This document shows, in pieces, positions 11,405 to 23,313 of a DNA stretch of 64,000 nt. Source of the DNA: Sanderia malayensis (taxonomy: Eukaryota > Cnidaria > Scyphozoa > Semaeostomeae > Pelagiidae); contig RQOL01000374.1 in the NCBI GenBank assembly GCA_013076295.1, forward strand, positions 2,098,743-2,162,742, in the 5' to 3' direction. The position numbers and the translations under genes were made by a program. Each line of letters begins with the position of its first letter. Position 1 is the first letter of the stretch. The notes under the pieces were generated by a model, which did no database searches, was not told where the DNA came from, and was given only the letters and a program-made list of their open reading frames with translations.

Positions 11405-14400
11405 ATTTGTAAGTGGGAACTTCGCAATAAAGACAGGAGAGTTGCTGCATCTGTGCCAAACATTTTTTTTAAATTGAAAAAATTGCAAATTAAAAGGAAC
11501 CAGGACACAGCAACAATATCATTGCAAAAGTGTTTAAAGAGAGGGAAAAAGTACACTGCAGGTGATTTTAAGTCAGAAAATCTACAGAGTAATATTATAA
11601 ATTTAAATGAAGGTTTCAGAGTGCTTCGTAATATCAGAGGTTCACCACCTTATTTCGAGAAATGCAAGAAAGATCTGTTTGCAATGATAAGACAGCTTGG
11701 CAAACCCACTTGGTTTTGTTCTTTTTGAGCTGCAGAAACTAGGTGGAAACATTTATTAAGGATTTTAACAAGGGTTGTTAAAAGGGTGGATATATTAGAT
11801 AGTGAAATTGACAGCATGACATGGCAGGAGAAGTCAGATATAACACAAAGTGACCCAGTAACATGTGCCAGAAATTTTGATCATATGGTTCAACTGTTTT
11901 TTAGCGATTTTCTAAAAAGTACAGAAATGCCAATCGGAAATGTTCAAGATTACTTTTACCGTGTAGAGTTTCAGCAACGTGGATCACCTCATATTCATGC
12001 TTTGTTATGGATAAAAGGTGCTCCAGAATATGGAAGAGAATCTGATGATACTGTTATCAACTTTGTTGACAAATATGTAACATGTTCTGGTGATGATAAA
12101 CTCATTGACAGTAACCTTATTAATTTGCAAACGCACAGGCATGCAAAATCTTGCAGAAAAAAGGGTGAAAATGTTTGCCGCTTCAATTTTCCTGTACCTC
12201 CAATGCAAAAAACAATGCTCCTTAAACCAATAGATGCATCACAATTTAATAAAAAGGATCTAACACAGATTAAAAGCAACGCATCAAAAATTACAACTTT
12301 TCTTGATCAGTCCAAGTCTGGTGCAGATATTTCATTTGATGAATTTTTACAATTGTTACAGTTAACAGAGGTACAATATATACTGGCAGTTAGAAGCACT
12401 TTAAAGAAAGAAACGTTATGTTTGCGGCGAATGCCAAATGAAATACGTATTAATAGCTATAATCCATATATCTTGAGTGCTTGGATGGCTAACCTTGATT
12501 TACAATATGTTCTTGATGCATATGCATGTGCTGTTAAAATATTAGCATATATTACCAAAGGGCAAAGAGGAATGAGTAAACTTCTCGAAAGAGCATGTGA
12601 AGACGCCAAAAATGGAGATAAAAGCATAATTTACCAGGTTAGACACATTGGCCATAGGTTCCTCAATGCAGTTGAAATCAGTGCACAGGAAGCTGTTTAC
12701 CATGTATTGCAGTTACCATTAAGGAGATCGTCACGAGCAGTACAGTTCATTAACACTTCAGAGGCAAGTGAACGATGTTTTTTATTGAAAACGTTGACAA
12801 AAATAAAGGAGTTACCTGATCAATCACAGGATATAGAATCAGACAATCTTCTGAAAAGGTATCAAAGAAGGCCTCATTCCCTGGATGATATTTGCCTTGC
12901 TGATTTTGCAGCCTGGTTTACAGTTGTAAACGCAGACACAAGAAAGAATGTGAACAATGATAACACCCTGGAATTTCTTCCTGAAGTTAACTTTGAAGAT
13001 GATTCAACAGATGACTTAGATGCATTTAAAAATGAGAAATGCATTGGTGAAACTATTCCAACAAGAGGAAAACTGAAATTGTTAAAAAGGAAAATACCGA
13101 AAATAATTCGTTCCCTTCGCTTCAGTAGAGAAATAGATCCTGAAAATTTTTACAGAGAACAGCTGATGCTCTATATGCCATGGAGAAGCGAAGAAAATGA
13201 TATTATACTTGGTTGCCACTCGTACGAAGAACGGTATAACGAGGCGTTGGAAATGGTATTAGAAAATAGCAAGAACTATGAAAAACATTCACAAATACTT
13301 GAAAATGCATCAGACAAACTGACTGATGACATGGATGAGTATAGTATTGCTCCAAACTCACAACATTTGAATGCAGAAGATAAAAATGAAACATTCCAGG
13401 AAAGTGAATTATTTGATTGTTTCTTTCCAAGAACAGAAGTGCATGCAAATTATGATATTATGGATGATATTGGAAGATTTCCTAGAACAACTGAAGAAGA
13501 TCCACTTCTCTGTAAAACGATGAATGACCAGGATTTTAGAAAGTTAGTGCAAACATTAAATACAGAACAAGTAAAATTTTTTTATCATGTTCTCAACAGC
13601 ATTAAAATTAGTGAAAAGCCCCGCAGATTATTTTTAACTGGAGGTGCCGGCGTCGGTAAAAGTAGGGTATTGACTGCATTGTTTGAAGCAATATCTAGAC
13701 ACCTTAACAGTGCTGCTGGGGAAAATCCCGATGATATCAAAGTTCTAAAAGTTGCCCCTACAGGAAAGGCTGCTTTTAACATAAAGGGTGATACTATTCA
13801 TTCTGCATTTGCTATCCCAGTTAGTCAAGGATTTCAATATGTACCTTTGAACACTGACAGGCTTAACACGATGAGATTAAAATTCAGATCGGTTAAAGTG
13901 ATATTCATTGATGAAATATCTATGGTGGGAAATGGGATGTTTAATTATATTAACATGAGATTGCAGCAAATCATGGGAACTCAGCAGGCTTTTGGGGGAG
14001 CTCATATTATTGCAGTTGGTGATTTATTTCAACTACAACCGGTTTTTGACAAATGGATATTTGATTGTGGTAATTGTCCCTACGCTCCCATCATGACAAA
14101 TGAATGGCAAGAAACGTTCTCGATGTATGAATTAACAGAAGTTATGAGGCAAAAAGAAGATGCAGCTTTTGCAAATCTTTTAAATCGACTTAGGGAAGGA
14201 CAACACACAGAAGATGATATATTAACTCTCAAATCCAGATCAACTATTGCAGTCTCAGAGCATGTCAACAGCAAAACTCACTTGTATTTAACAAATGCAA
14301 AGGTGGATGCTCACAACAATTGTATATTTGAAACTTCATCTAGAAGTAAAGTTGTTGTCAAGGCAATAGACCTCATAGTTGGAGATGTATCAGAAGCTGT

Positions 14401-15661
14401 TAAAGAGCAAACACGAAAGAGAATTCCCAAAGATCCAAAAAAGACAATGGGCCTTTTTTCATCCCTACCAATTACCGAAGGAGGTAAATATGATTTGACT
14501 GCAAATATTGCAGTTTCTGATGGAATGACTAATGGTGCAGATTGCATTATCCACAAAATAGATTACAGAATCTCAGCTTCTACAAGACCAAGTATCATAT
14601 GGGTACAATTTTCTGAAGAGCGTATAGGAAAAGAATGCAGAAACACATTAAGACATATTTATTCTTCTGACATACCCTCAACTTGGACTCCAATTGTTGA
14701 AATTTCTCGACAGTTTGTTATAACAAACAATTCTCAAATAAAAATTGTCAGAAGGCAATTTCCCTTACGAGCAGCATCTGCAAAGACTGTACATCGGTGC
14801 CAAGGTGATACAGTTGATGAACTGGTTGTTGATTTTACTGGAACTGCCAGGGAACACATTCATTATGTTAGTCTAAGTAGAGTCAGAAGTATTTCAAAAC
14901 TTTATATTAATAATTTTGATGAATCTAAGATTGCTGTCAACCGTAAAGTTATGCTGGAAATGGACCGTTTGCGATCACAATGCAAACTTCAGGAGAACAT
15001 TAAACACTTATGCAATTATGAATTCCCACTGAAAATTTACTTTCACAATGTGAGGTCCCTCGACAAACATTTTCATGATATAGCGAAAGATATCAATGTC
15101 AATGCTGCACATGTTAACATGTTTGTTGAAACTGCCCTTAGACATGATAGTCAAAAAGAATATTCACTCCCCAATTTCAAATTATATAGATTTGACAATG
15201 AAAATTCTATTCGATCTACATACGGAACAGCAATTTTTGTTCATAAAACCATCCAGATTTCCCAGCTTCATAATGTTAACTTCAATGGCGTGGAAATAAC
15301 TTCATTTATTTTACACCACCCAATCGTCCAACTTTCTGTAGTTGCATTATATCGATCTGCAAAGATCACTTTTCAAAGTTTCATGCAAGCTCTTCAGTAT
15401 ATCCATGATAACATTGTTTCCAGCAATCCTGCCGTAATTTGCGGTGATTTCAACGTGGATCTTCTCAAAGATTCAGTGTCAAAAACGATCTTACTGAGAG
15501 AGATGGGCAAAAAAGAATTTTCTCAGATAATAAAACAATGCACCACTGATTACAGAAGCATGCTTGACCATATCTACACAAATATCCCACTTAATGTTCA
15601 CATGTCTGGAGTGTTAGAATCGTATTATTCAGACCATAAGCCAATATTTCTTTGTTTTTGA
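11405..15661 (+). pseudogene. Helentron Rep-helicase-endonuclease polyprotein
   Basis: The Helitron N-terminal domain runs from 11405 to a single in-frame TGA at 11726-11728, a position usually holding a small residue in FxSxAAE-type sequences. The same frame is then open for 1291 codons. The HUH Rep motif is QQRGSPHIHALLW near 11,970-12,010, and a candidate Rep tyrosine is in AYITKGQRG near 12,545. SF1/Pif1-like helicase motifs are GGAGVGKS (Walker A, near 13,640) and IFIDEISMVG (Walker B, near 13,905). The C-terminal EEP endonuclease shows HNVRSLD, an E in FVETALR, GDFNVD and the terminal SDHKP. Apart from the one stop, the region looks intact, so this is a young copy or one kept by readthrough. 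Confidence 0.93.
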
Positions 15662-15663
15662 TT

Positions 15664-15889
15664 GCTTAATTGCAATTAGCAAAACGTTTTTAGAAGTATC
15701 ATAAATATATATATATGTTTTAATAACTGATTGCTTTTTGCATTTAAATAATACCTATTTACGCATTGCATACTTTCGTTCACATGTGAAAGCAGTGTGC
15801 ACTTTCGGTTTGTAACAGTACTTTTTGCATATGTTAATTGCTCCATCAAGTACTCTTTGCTTATTTGTGGTTTTTTCGTATTTTCCAGA
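15664..15889 (+). other. Intergenic region of the Helentron
   Basis: AT-rich spacer between the polyprotein stop and the RPA-like gene. A TTTTCCAG directly before the ATG at 15890 could be a splice acceptor from an untranslated exon. Confidence 0.5.
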
Positions 15890-17402
15890 ATGGCTCACAA
15901 CACAACCAGTCCAAACGGTAAGTTCTCATTCTTTAATGGCTATCCGTATTATCGCTTCTGCTTGTAAAGCTCTCCTGCACCTTTTCATTAAAGGTCATCA
16001 GGCTCATTAATACTAACAATATATTTTCAGGGGAGAATATCATTTTATTTTTATCTATGTTACGTGTATTTCCCTTTAGGGACTTAACTTTAACACTGAT
16101 TTCAACAATTTCATAAAAACAAATCGGCAGTTTACTCGTGAAATGAAGATGAATCATTTCGCAAAATTGCTCTCATTACACCTTTCATTAATGAACATCA
16201 ATTTATCGCTTTTTCATTAAATCCTCTTGCAAAATTACCCCTAAATTAACAATATTGCAAGATCACCGCAAATTAACAATATTGCAAGATTTTACAGTTT
16301 ATATGGATGTGCTCTTAACATACGTCTTTTTTATGCCAGGTCAAGAAAAGGGGTACATTCATTCCTTGGGTAACATAAGAAAATCGAAACGCAACTACCC
16401 ATTCTACAGATTTGCTTTGCAAACAAGCCCCACGAAAACGAGAGCAGTTGTTGGGTACAACGTTCCTGCACATCAACAATTAGAAGAATTCCAAAAGTCT
16501 AAAAGCTCCATAATGTTGAAGAACATTGCAACGGATGATACTGACAAAGAAACCATCATATTTAACCAATCTTTATCTGCCAATATACTGCCAAAAATAG
16601 ACATCGATTTTGATTATGCTCCGACCTCGTCGTTCAACATTGATGCACTTCAGCATAAGCCCACTGTCCAAATTACTTTGGATATGATTGAAAAGCAACC
16701 ATCAAATCAGCGTATTAATGTGATTGCCGCATGCACTCTTGGCAAGAGTGAACCAAAGGTAGTGAAGCTACGTGGAAGTGCTAACACAATCAAAATAAAA
16801 GAAGACTGCATTTTGGAAGACAGCACATCTTCTTGCGAATTTCATATATGGGAGCCCTTTTTTGACAGTTTAGTTTCCGGGGAGACATACTTGTTCAAAG
16901 ACTTGTGGTTAAATGTTTTAAAGGCGCATACCATATCTGCAATACTACCGAATCAACGTTTGAGCAACAGGAGGAGAAGGTCACAGGCGTAAAAGGTACC
17001 TCATTGTTGGAAAACCCAGAATGCGAGATGCACGCCGAAGAAATAGCTATGGTCAGGAAGCTCAATATCTATCTTGCTTGTCAAACATGTAAGAAAAAAA
17101 TTGTAGACACAAGCAGGAACAAAGTAAAGTGCTTCAATTGCAATTCAAGCCAACGTGCTCGTGATTGTTGCAGAGAAGCGTCTTGCCAGATCCAAGTTAA
17201 AGATGCTGATTTGAATCCAATTTGGCTGACCGTTTACACTGACCAGCTTTCCCAGATTTTGTCTTTGGGAAAAGGCATATCTTTAGAGAGTGACACTGAA
17301 ACGATTGAAAATTTTCTGTTTGATGTCACCAACATTTCATTCATGTTTAACAAGAACAACAGAGTTCTCACAAAGATCATAACTTCAACAGATGACAAAT
17401 AA
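15890..17402 (+). pseudogene. RPA-like single-strand DNA-binding protein of the Helentron
   Basis: A short first exon (15890-15917, MAHNTTSPN) ends at a GGTAAGT donor. An acceptor at 16338-16339 (ATGCCAG) restores the frame from 16340. The second exon contains GNIRKSKRNYPFYRFALQ and an OB-fold-like region (VIAACTLG, KIKEDCILEDSTSSCEFHIW). The frame changes near 16,930-16,990 and continues in another frame to 17402 with a zinc ribbon (CQTCKKK, then VKCFNC). This resembles the RPA1-like proteins carried by some Helitrons, thought to coat single-stranded replication intermediates. The frame change could be a lesion or a small unrecognised intron, so whether the gene is intact is uncertain. Confidence 0.7.
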
Positions 17403-17637
17403 CTCTCTTCAAAAATTCACATACTGTTCTTTTTTAAAACTTCACTTTTTTGAAATTTCGTGATTGAGTAATATTGAAACTTAGAGTGCGTTTACATTAG
17501 AGTTTTCAGACCATTTTGAAATAAGTCAAATTTTAAATTCTATTTTGATTAAATGTGCCTTTGCATGAAAAAAGAAATTTCGATTCCACATTTAATGTTG
17601 AATATCTTGCCCCACAGACCACCCACAATGCTACTTT

Positions 17638-17795
17638 TCAGTTAATCAACTGCTCTGATTGAAATTCAAAATCCGGAACTGTCGTTGGTTTATTTATGTA
17701 TTTTAGCGGATCATCAGATACTTTAGTTTCGATTTTTTCCGCACGTTTTGGACCAACAGAAGTAAAGTGGTTGTTGAAAGCTTCTGCCATTTTGC
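17638..17795 (-). pseudogene. LINE fragment between endonuclease and RT
   Basis: The minus-strand frame contains [20 protein letters not shown] and DPLKYINKP, the short conserved segment upstream of the RT in RTE/CR1/Jockey-type LINEs. It is only about 50 residues long. Its 5' edge joins directly onto the truncated DDE transposase at about 17,795. Confidence 0.7.
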
Positions 17796-18785
17796 TTGTA
17801 TGATGAAAATGTTTGTGCTCTTGCAAGTAAATTTGATGGTCTGTCTATAAAAATCTCAAAACAATCAATTATTACAGTTACTTTATTTCCAAATGAGAAC
17901 TTAAAAACCTCAGGCATTGTTTTCCATAAATCAGCTCTTTCAGGCCATGAAATCAGAGGTGTAAGACAAACATCCATGACAAGTAACCAATGTGATAATA
18001 CTCTGGAAACTGTCGTCAAAGAAATGTTAAATCTGTATGCTAGATCTTGATGGGGAACATTTAATCGGAGTTTGATCAGAACCATAATAAATTCTTGAAA
18101 CTTTGTTGTTGACTGAAAATTCCTGGTCACACGGGAAGACACGAACTCAAATGTTACCTTAAGCACATCATAAGATGGCAGACCAGTATAAAATCGAACT
18201 TTTCCATCATCTTCAGAAAAACACATAGTCAAATTCATCAGTTTGAATTGATTGGTCTTGCTTTTGTTGCCCTTTACACTCTTGATGGCTTCTGGCTATC
18301 CCCTCATCATTTGCATTCAAAAAATCTTCACATGGATCTTCAAATTCTGCTTCATCAAAGATCTCCATTATAGTCTCTCTGGGTTCATTTGGTTTTGCTG
18401 CTTTTTGCCTTACTTCCTCTTCTAAGCTTTCTTCAATTCGTTTCCTTCTCTGTCTTGTCCTCTCTGCACGATTAACAACTGCTTCCATATTCTTCTCTTG
18501 CTTGTTGTGGCCTAAGTTTAAAGTAGGGACCCAGTCGATATTAAATCTATCCCAAGGTTTTGCAGCGATACCAGAGACAAAGTGTCTAAAGCAAACCCGG
18601 TCATTCCGAATGATACTTTTGGTTAGGTCAATTGTGCTGATAGCGGCAAGCCATTTTCTTCTCCGTTCTTTTGTTAACTCCTCGTATGCCTCTCCTTGAT
18701 TTGTTATCACGGCAGGTACCCTACATTAATGTCCTGGTACATCTTCACTTTTATTTGGACAACCAACTATCATACAAAAGACCAT
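17796..18785 (-). pseudogene. THAP-DDE transposase, truncated
   Basis: An ATG at 18785 opens a THAP zinc finger: first Cys pair in FCMIVGCPNKSED, in-frame TAA at 18726-18728, then RVPAVITNQGEAYEEL, the second Cys/His pair in RVCFRHF, and a C-terminal WVPTLNLGH block. A basic/acidic linker runs to about 18,225, where a T-run shifts the frame. The next part ([48 protein letters not shown]) is the helix-turn-helix and first-Asp region of the DDE_Tnp_4-like nuclease found in many THAP proteins. The catalytic domain stops near SSYK at about 17,796, where LINE sequence begins. One stop, one frameshift and a C-terminal loss make it inactive. Confidence 0.85.
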
Positions 18786-19272
18786 TTCAGCTCACTCAAA
18801 TACAATTTACAATTCAAAAATCAGCTTATCCTTTGTCTTCCTTCCATTGTCCACAGCAACTTGGTACACCAACATGGCCGCCAAAGAAATTTATGTTAAA
18901 TTTGGTCACGTGACTGAAAACACAGTATATCGATCATTTATGTTATGAATTGACTTAAAGGAGAACCGACACGCGAAAATAATTTTGCCTAAATCGGGAT
19001 AAATAATGCCGGAGATTGCAAATATCAACTTCGTTTATCCAAAAAATCATTCACTTTCAAGTTATAGACAGTTGAAATACGAATTTCAGAATCCCGAGAA
19101 TTTCACAGAGTTTGAGCGAGATCCAACGAAGGCGTGTGACGTCACAAATACCATGTTGTCTCGGCCACGACAGTCAAAACACAAGGAAAAGGCACTTGGA
19201 TAGTTTTATTATTGCTTTAGAAGGCATTTCTGTGTTTAATCAGCTCGGGGGAAGGTTTGTAATTAATCAGAA

Positions 19273-20029
19273 ATGTCTGAAGACTTAAGTCATGACTTTC
19301 ACTACCCGGATATTGTCGAGGGTGAAGCGATTCAGCCATTCATGTTTGAGCCAAATCCTGGGGCAGCAATGGCGGCAAGTGAGTCTGATGATGATTGTGT
19401 GAGCGATCGTGAAGATGATGATTTTAACATCGAAAGGATTTCAAATACAGATTGTAGGACATTTTTGTGTATATTTGCCATTTCTTTTAACCAAATCTTT
19501 CATCATTCTGTCTTGAATTGCTCGTCATAAATGCCACATCAGTAATTTGGCATTGCAGGTGTCAGTGTAACAGAAGGGAGAGCCTCTGTTGTCAAGAAAA
19601 AGAAATTATGCGAGAGAGAGCTGGAGATCATTCATGTATTACTGAGCATGAAGGGTTTTCAGCTGTCTGCTTGAATAACTATGTCCTTGAGATGGCCATT
19701 TATGAATTTGTAAACAAGGAGGAGGGAGGATACATTGATGACACACCAGCCTTTGAGTAAGGATATCTGAAACCGAAACATTGTGATATTATATGTGCTG
19801 TAACCGTTGTAAAACATTGGCAAACATTTTAAAGTTGTATTTTGTTATTGTATTTTAGATTATTTCGTTATGTTGCTTATCGACAGTTTGTCAGGTAGAT
19901 ATGGAGGAGACTTGGCAAGCATGTGAAGGAAGTGCTTCCATCCTGTGTTGTATGGAGCATTAGAAATGAGTACCCCTCTGATTCATACAAGGCATTCAAA
20001 TTGCATGGTGTGGATCATTAGCTCAAGGT
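19273..20029 (+). pseudogene. P2RX7_C-domain-like protein encoded by the Kolobok element
   Basis: The first exon (19273 to about 19,455) encodes an acidic leader (MSEDLSHDFHYPDIVEGE, then SESDDDCVSDREDDD). Later exons encode CQCNRRESLCCQEKEIM, CITEHEGFSAVCLNNYVL and, after an intron, RYVAYRQFVR, LGKHVKEVLPSCVV and IRNEYPSDSYKAF. This cysteine pattern is that of the C-terminal domain of P2X7 receptors, which also occurs alone in many proteins of aquatic animals. No channel part is present. A TAG interrupts the last exon near 19,895. Its role in a transposon is unknown; a zinc-binding protein-interaction domain is possible. Confidence 0.75.
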
Positions 20030-20070
20030 AAAATTTTATTGTCAATTTCATGAAATTTGCACATACCTTG

Positions 20071-22626
20071 CTACTTTTTATTTCTCTTCTTTTGAGGCTG
20101 TTTTGGTGGTGGAATTTTTCTTTTTCGCTTACTTGCCGTTTTGGCTTTCTGGCTTGTTGTCTGTGCAGTCTCAGGTGCACATTGTATTTGCACTGGAGAT
20201 ACATTCACAAATCTGGCTTTGTGCTGGGCAACTAAATCAGGTTTTGACTGCTTCTGGCGAGAGGAGGAAATTGTGTCTGGAGATGTTAAAGCACTGCAAT
20301 CCTTTTCAGCAAGGGTATATGTTGGAAACAGCTTGCGCTTTTCAATGGATTTTCATCAACTCCCCAACATATCCTGAAAAAGATCAGTTGGTATTTGTTT
20401 CCATTAAAAAAGTTTCTCAAAAAGGTTATATATGGAATGATGTGTGGCATATTTCGATAAAAATAACTAATACAGAGTGTCACTTACCATAAGTGCTTTT
20501 AGATCTAATTGCCTTGACAACTCCAGAATCTTTGTATCTTAAGTAAGACACTCGCCATCTCTTTTCACCTTTCTTAGTTGCCAGCTGCTCTCGATTTGCA
20601 TTCTCATTGAAATGCAAGGCTGCAAGTAGTACCCTGTGAATTGAACACAACATATCACATTTTGTCATGCAGTGGGTTTTGAAATCAATTGTTGAACAAT
20701 TATGAAACACACACATATACCTTGCATTCATTGCCAAATAATCAAAATGTGTATGTTTTGGAGCAAAATTAAGAATAATGTTGTGATATGATTCCAGATG
20801 GCTTGTTTGCTGTGCTGGTGAAAGTTTCATTAAATCATTCACAAGTCTCGTTTTTGTCAGTTTGTCTTTCAATTCTTTGTATCTTTTACTTTCTACAATA
20901 AAAATCCAATTTTCAATATTTACATTTCAAATTCATCACTTTGAAGTTGGTATCAGTAAAATTGAAATGGTTCACGAATTCCAACTTGAATTAAGCAATA
21001 TATATATTATATGCAAAAATTATACCTTTTTTCAACCAAGCACGCTCCAATGTTTCATGTCCACATTCCTTGAACAATTCATGCCCTTTGTGTTTGTGCA
21101 CATTCGCGATATGATTGAAGAGTGCCAACCATTTTTCCTTAAGAACTGCAGCATTGTCATCACTAGAGCTCGCACACCAGTACACATGATTTTTGATGGA
21201 TTGTACCCAATTTTTCACCTCTACTGTCTTCTTCTTTTTGCCAATGGCTTCAACTTTCTTACCAATAGCTATGAAGATAAATGACGATTGGAAACCTTGT
21301 TTCACAAATTATAATAGAAAGCAAATAGAATTTCCTAAAATTGTGAGCTTACATTTAGGGACATGGAAAACATCAAAACGGTGCTTTGTCTTAGGTTTTT
21401 GCTCCCGCATGTATTTTTTAACTCCTCCATGCCTATCTGTCACTATTGTTTGAAAGTTAATGCCATGTTCTTCCATCTCTTCCAAGCCAGATTTCAAACC
21501 TGCAAGCTCCATATGGGTAGAACCACCAACTTCATTTCTCTGCAAAGGAAGGAAGTGTGTTATATTTCAAGCGAAGCAAATATCGTCAAACAACATTTTT
21601 ATTATTGTTCAAGAAGAATTTTATACCAACCTGTAAAGTGTTAACACTGATCACTTTGTTTGAGTCCAAGTCCATGAGAGAGTAAGTGCCATATTTAGCA
21701 GAAAATCCAGGAGAATCCATTCTTGCATCACCTCCAAGGGTTTTGATGTTCTTCCCACTCAGCAACAATTTTCTCTTCTCCATGTTCCAGTGCTCAAATA
21801 TCGTTGGAACGAGGTAAATTCGCTGAATCCTGACATATGTTCGTTCAGTGATACAAGGTACATGAAGATGATTAAAGAAGGTCAAAATCTTTGCAGGTTG
21901 ACAGCCAGAAAAAAGAGTGCTTGCTGCAATCAAAAAGTTTCCCATTGGCAAATCTCCATGATGTGGCTGGCTACTCCATCTTTTTAAATGACCATTGATG
22001 CAAACTGATCTGATTTTCAAGCAAGAACCAATTATGATAGACGTGATGTCCTGGCAATGTCCCAAGCAGATGGAGCAAATGGAGAACAACGTCATCGGGC
22101 AACTTTCAAATACAAGGAACTTCCTCTCTCGGTAATCCATCTTCATGGATGAGTCAGATACCGTACTGGATGCGTCAGAAGAATCGCTGCATTTCCATTC
22201 GTCATCACTTTCTCCACTTTCACTAGTCAACGTGGTGTTATGCATGTTGTTGTCGGATTCAAATGCCAGTGTAAATTCTTCGCTCGTCTTTACACCTGTT
22301 ATTGATGGGAAATATGTGTTACATAACAAATAATGTAGTTTGGCTTTGACGAAAGATATCAACGCTCATAAAGTGTAGCTACTACCATTTATAGCCTTAC
22401 CTTTGTTGCAAGTTGGTATTGATACCTGAACTTCTTTTTTTTGATACAAAAATGCATGTTGGGTCTGTGTTGCTTTAGAACGTGCAAATATTATTGACTG
22501 TGTAGAGGCATCTGATGTCACAATTTCCTCAGTTCCACAACTCATATCCTTTGTCAAAGGCTTTATTCCTGAGTCTGACAACGATTCGTCATCAACATTT
22601 GTTGACGATTCCATGATACCTCTCAC
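20071..22626 (-). pseudogene. Kolobok-type transposase, multi-exon
   Basis: Minus-strand exons run from about 22,626 down to a stop at 20071. The N-terminal part has an acidic Ser-rich linker. The core begins with CSICLGHC and continues SQPHHGDLPMGNFLIAA, TLGGDARMDSPGFSAKYG (first catalytic Asp region) and MDLDSNKVISV. Next come RNEVGGSTHMELAGLK with IVTDRHGGVKKYM and FDVFHVPK (21,545-21,350), VKNWVQSIKNHVYWCASSS (about 21,275-21,020), KLSPAQQTSHLESYHN and LLAALHFNENANREQ (20,872-20,600), and a basic C-terminal tail with RKRKIPPPKQPQ near 20,090. This order matches the THAP/Kolobok transposases of cnidarians and echinoderms. Exon borders are approximate and several may contain lesions. Confidence 0.8.
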
Positions 22627-22634
22627 TATCTCAC

Positions 22635-22671
22635 TGTATTACTGAGCATGAAGGGTTTTCAGCTGTCTGCT
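22635..22671 (+). repeat. 37-bp copy of the P2RX7_C-like exon (source 19635-19671)
   Basis: An exact 37-bp match in direct orientation to 19635-19671 (TGTATTACTGAGCATGAAGG onward), exactly 3000 bp away. At 22,651-22,681 its right part also forms a 12-bp hairpin with the following bases (AAGGGTTTTCAG and its complement). It sits between the THAP exon and the rest of the transposase. Confidence 0.85.
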
Positions 22672-23005
22672 GAAAACCCTTTGGTAGGTCTAAAGCTGAC
22701 AAACGAAACTTTTCCTGTCAATTGACATTTCCTCTTTGGCAAAGAAAAGTCAAATTCTGTGGGAATGGCTTCTGGCTTCAATGCAAGCTTGAATTTAACT
22801 CCTGTCAACTTCATCAAGTATGGAAACATGTTCTTTCGAAACATGTTTCCTTAAAGTGACTTTCGCACAGTCTAGAAGCTTTGGTAGGTCTAAAGTTTAC
22901 AAAACGCATTTTCTCCACCCATCGTTTGCACACAATTTTGTCAGAAGGAAACGAAAAAAGTGCTTTTCCAGTGCCACTACAGTTATAGGCAGAACATACA
23001 ACCAT
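22659..23005 (-). pseudogene. THAP zinc-finger exon with a partial internal duplication
   Basis: A frame starting at 23005 reads MVVCSAYNCSGTGKALFSFP, RWVEKMRFVNFRPTKAS and CESHFKETCF, a THAP C2CH finger. Immediately downstream (22,680-22,750) a second segment repeats the middle of the domain (VSFVSFRPTKGFS), and the DNA shares TTTGGTAGGTCTAAAG at about 22,680 and 22,884. The second copy is out of frame with a full THAP domain, so it looks like a local duplication that damaged the gene. Confidence 0.7.
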
Positions 23006-23313
23006 TTTTGCAATGTTTAACTGATAAATAATAACCCAGGAATCATTTTAATAGAACGTTTTTATCCCTTCCCCGGACATATCCACTGTGTTATTGCCTC
23101 ACGTTGATTTCAACATGGTATTTGTGACGTCAGTAAAATCGTCACCGAAAGGGTGACGAGAGTTGCAAAATAATCGGCAGTTTCCGAGTTTTTGGAAGGC
23201 CTGTAACTCGAAAATGAATGATTTTTTGGAAAAACGAAGTTGATATTTGAAATCTCCGGCATTATTTGTCCCGATTTAGGCAAAATTATTTTGGCGTGTC
23301 GGTTCTCCTTTAA

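Larger units (their letters stand above)
6533..17402 (+). mobile_element. Helentron-type Helitron (OTU-OTU-Zn-Rep-helicase-endonuclease, plus RPA-like gene)
   Basis: Domain order is tandem OTU domains, cysteine clusters, Helitron N-terminal region, HUH replication initiator, SF1 helicase and C-terminal exonuclease-endonuclease-phosphatase nuclease, followed by an RPA-like gene. That order is the signature of Helentrons, the endonuclease-bearing Helitron branch, which are thought to transpose by rolling-circle replication. A Harbinger element interrupts the polyprotein at 8805-11402. Known lesions are frameshifts near 7245 and 8195, in-frame stops at 7903-7905 and 11726-11728, and a frame break in the RPA gene. 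The outer termini were not identified, so the span given is that of the coding parts. Confidence 0.85.
18959..23309. mobile_element. Kolobok-type DNA transposon with TTAA target duplication
   Basis: Both ends read AGGAGAACCGACACG inward and are flanked by TTAA (18955-18958 and 23310-23313). The TIRs are about 95% alike over roughly 110 bp, then diverge, then match again in a block containing TGACGTCACAAATACCATG. The interior holds a multi-exon THAP-containing transposase on the minus strand and a P2RX7_C-like gene on the plus strand, tail to tail about 40 bp apart. TTAA duplication plus a THAP finger is characteristic of Kolobok. Lesions in both genes suggest it is no longer autonomous. Confidence 0.85.

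Noticed and set aside
19273..20029. P2X purinoceptor channel gene
   Set aside because: Only the C-terminal cysteine domain is present; there are no transmembrane segments or ectodomain.
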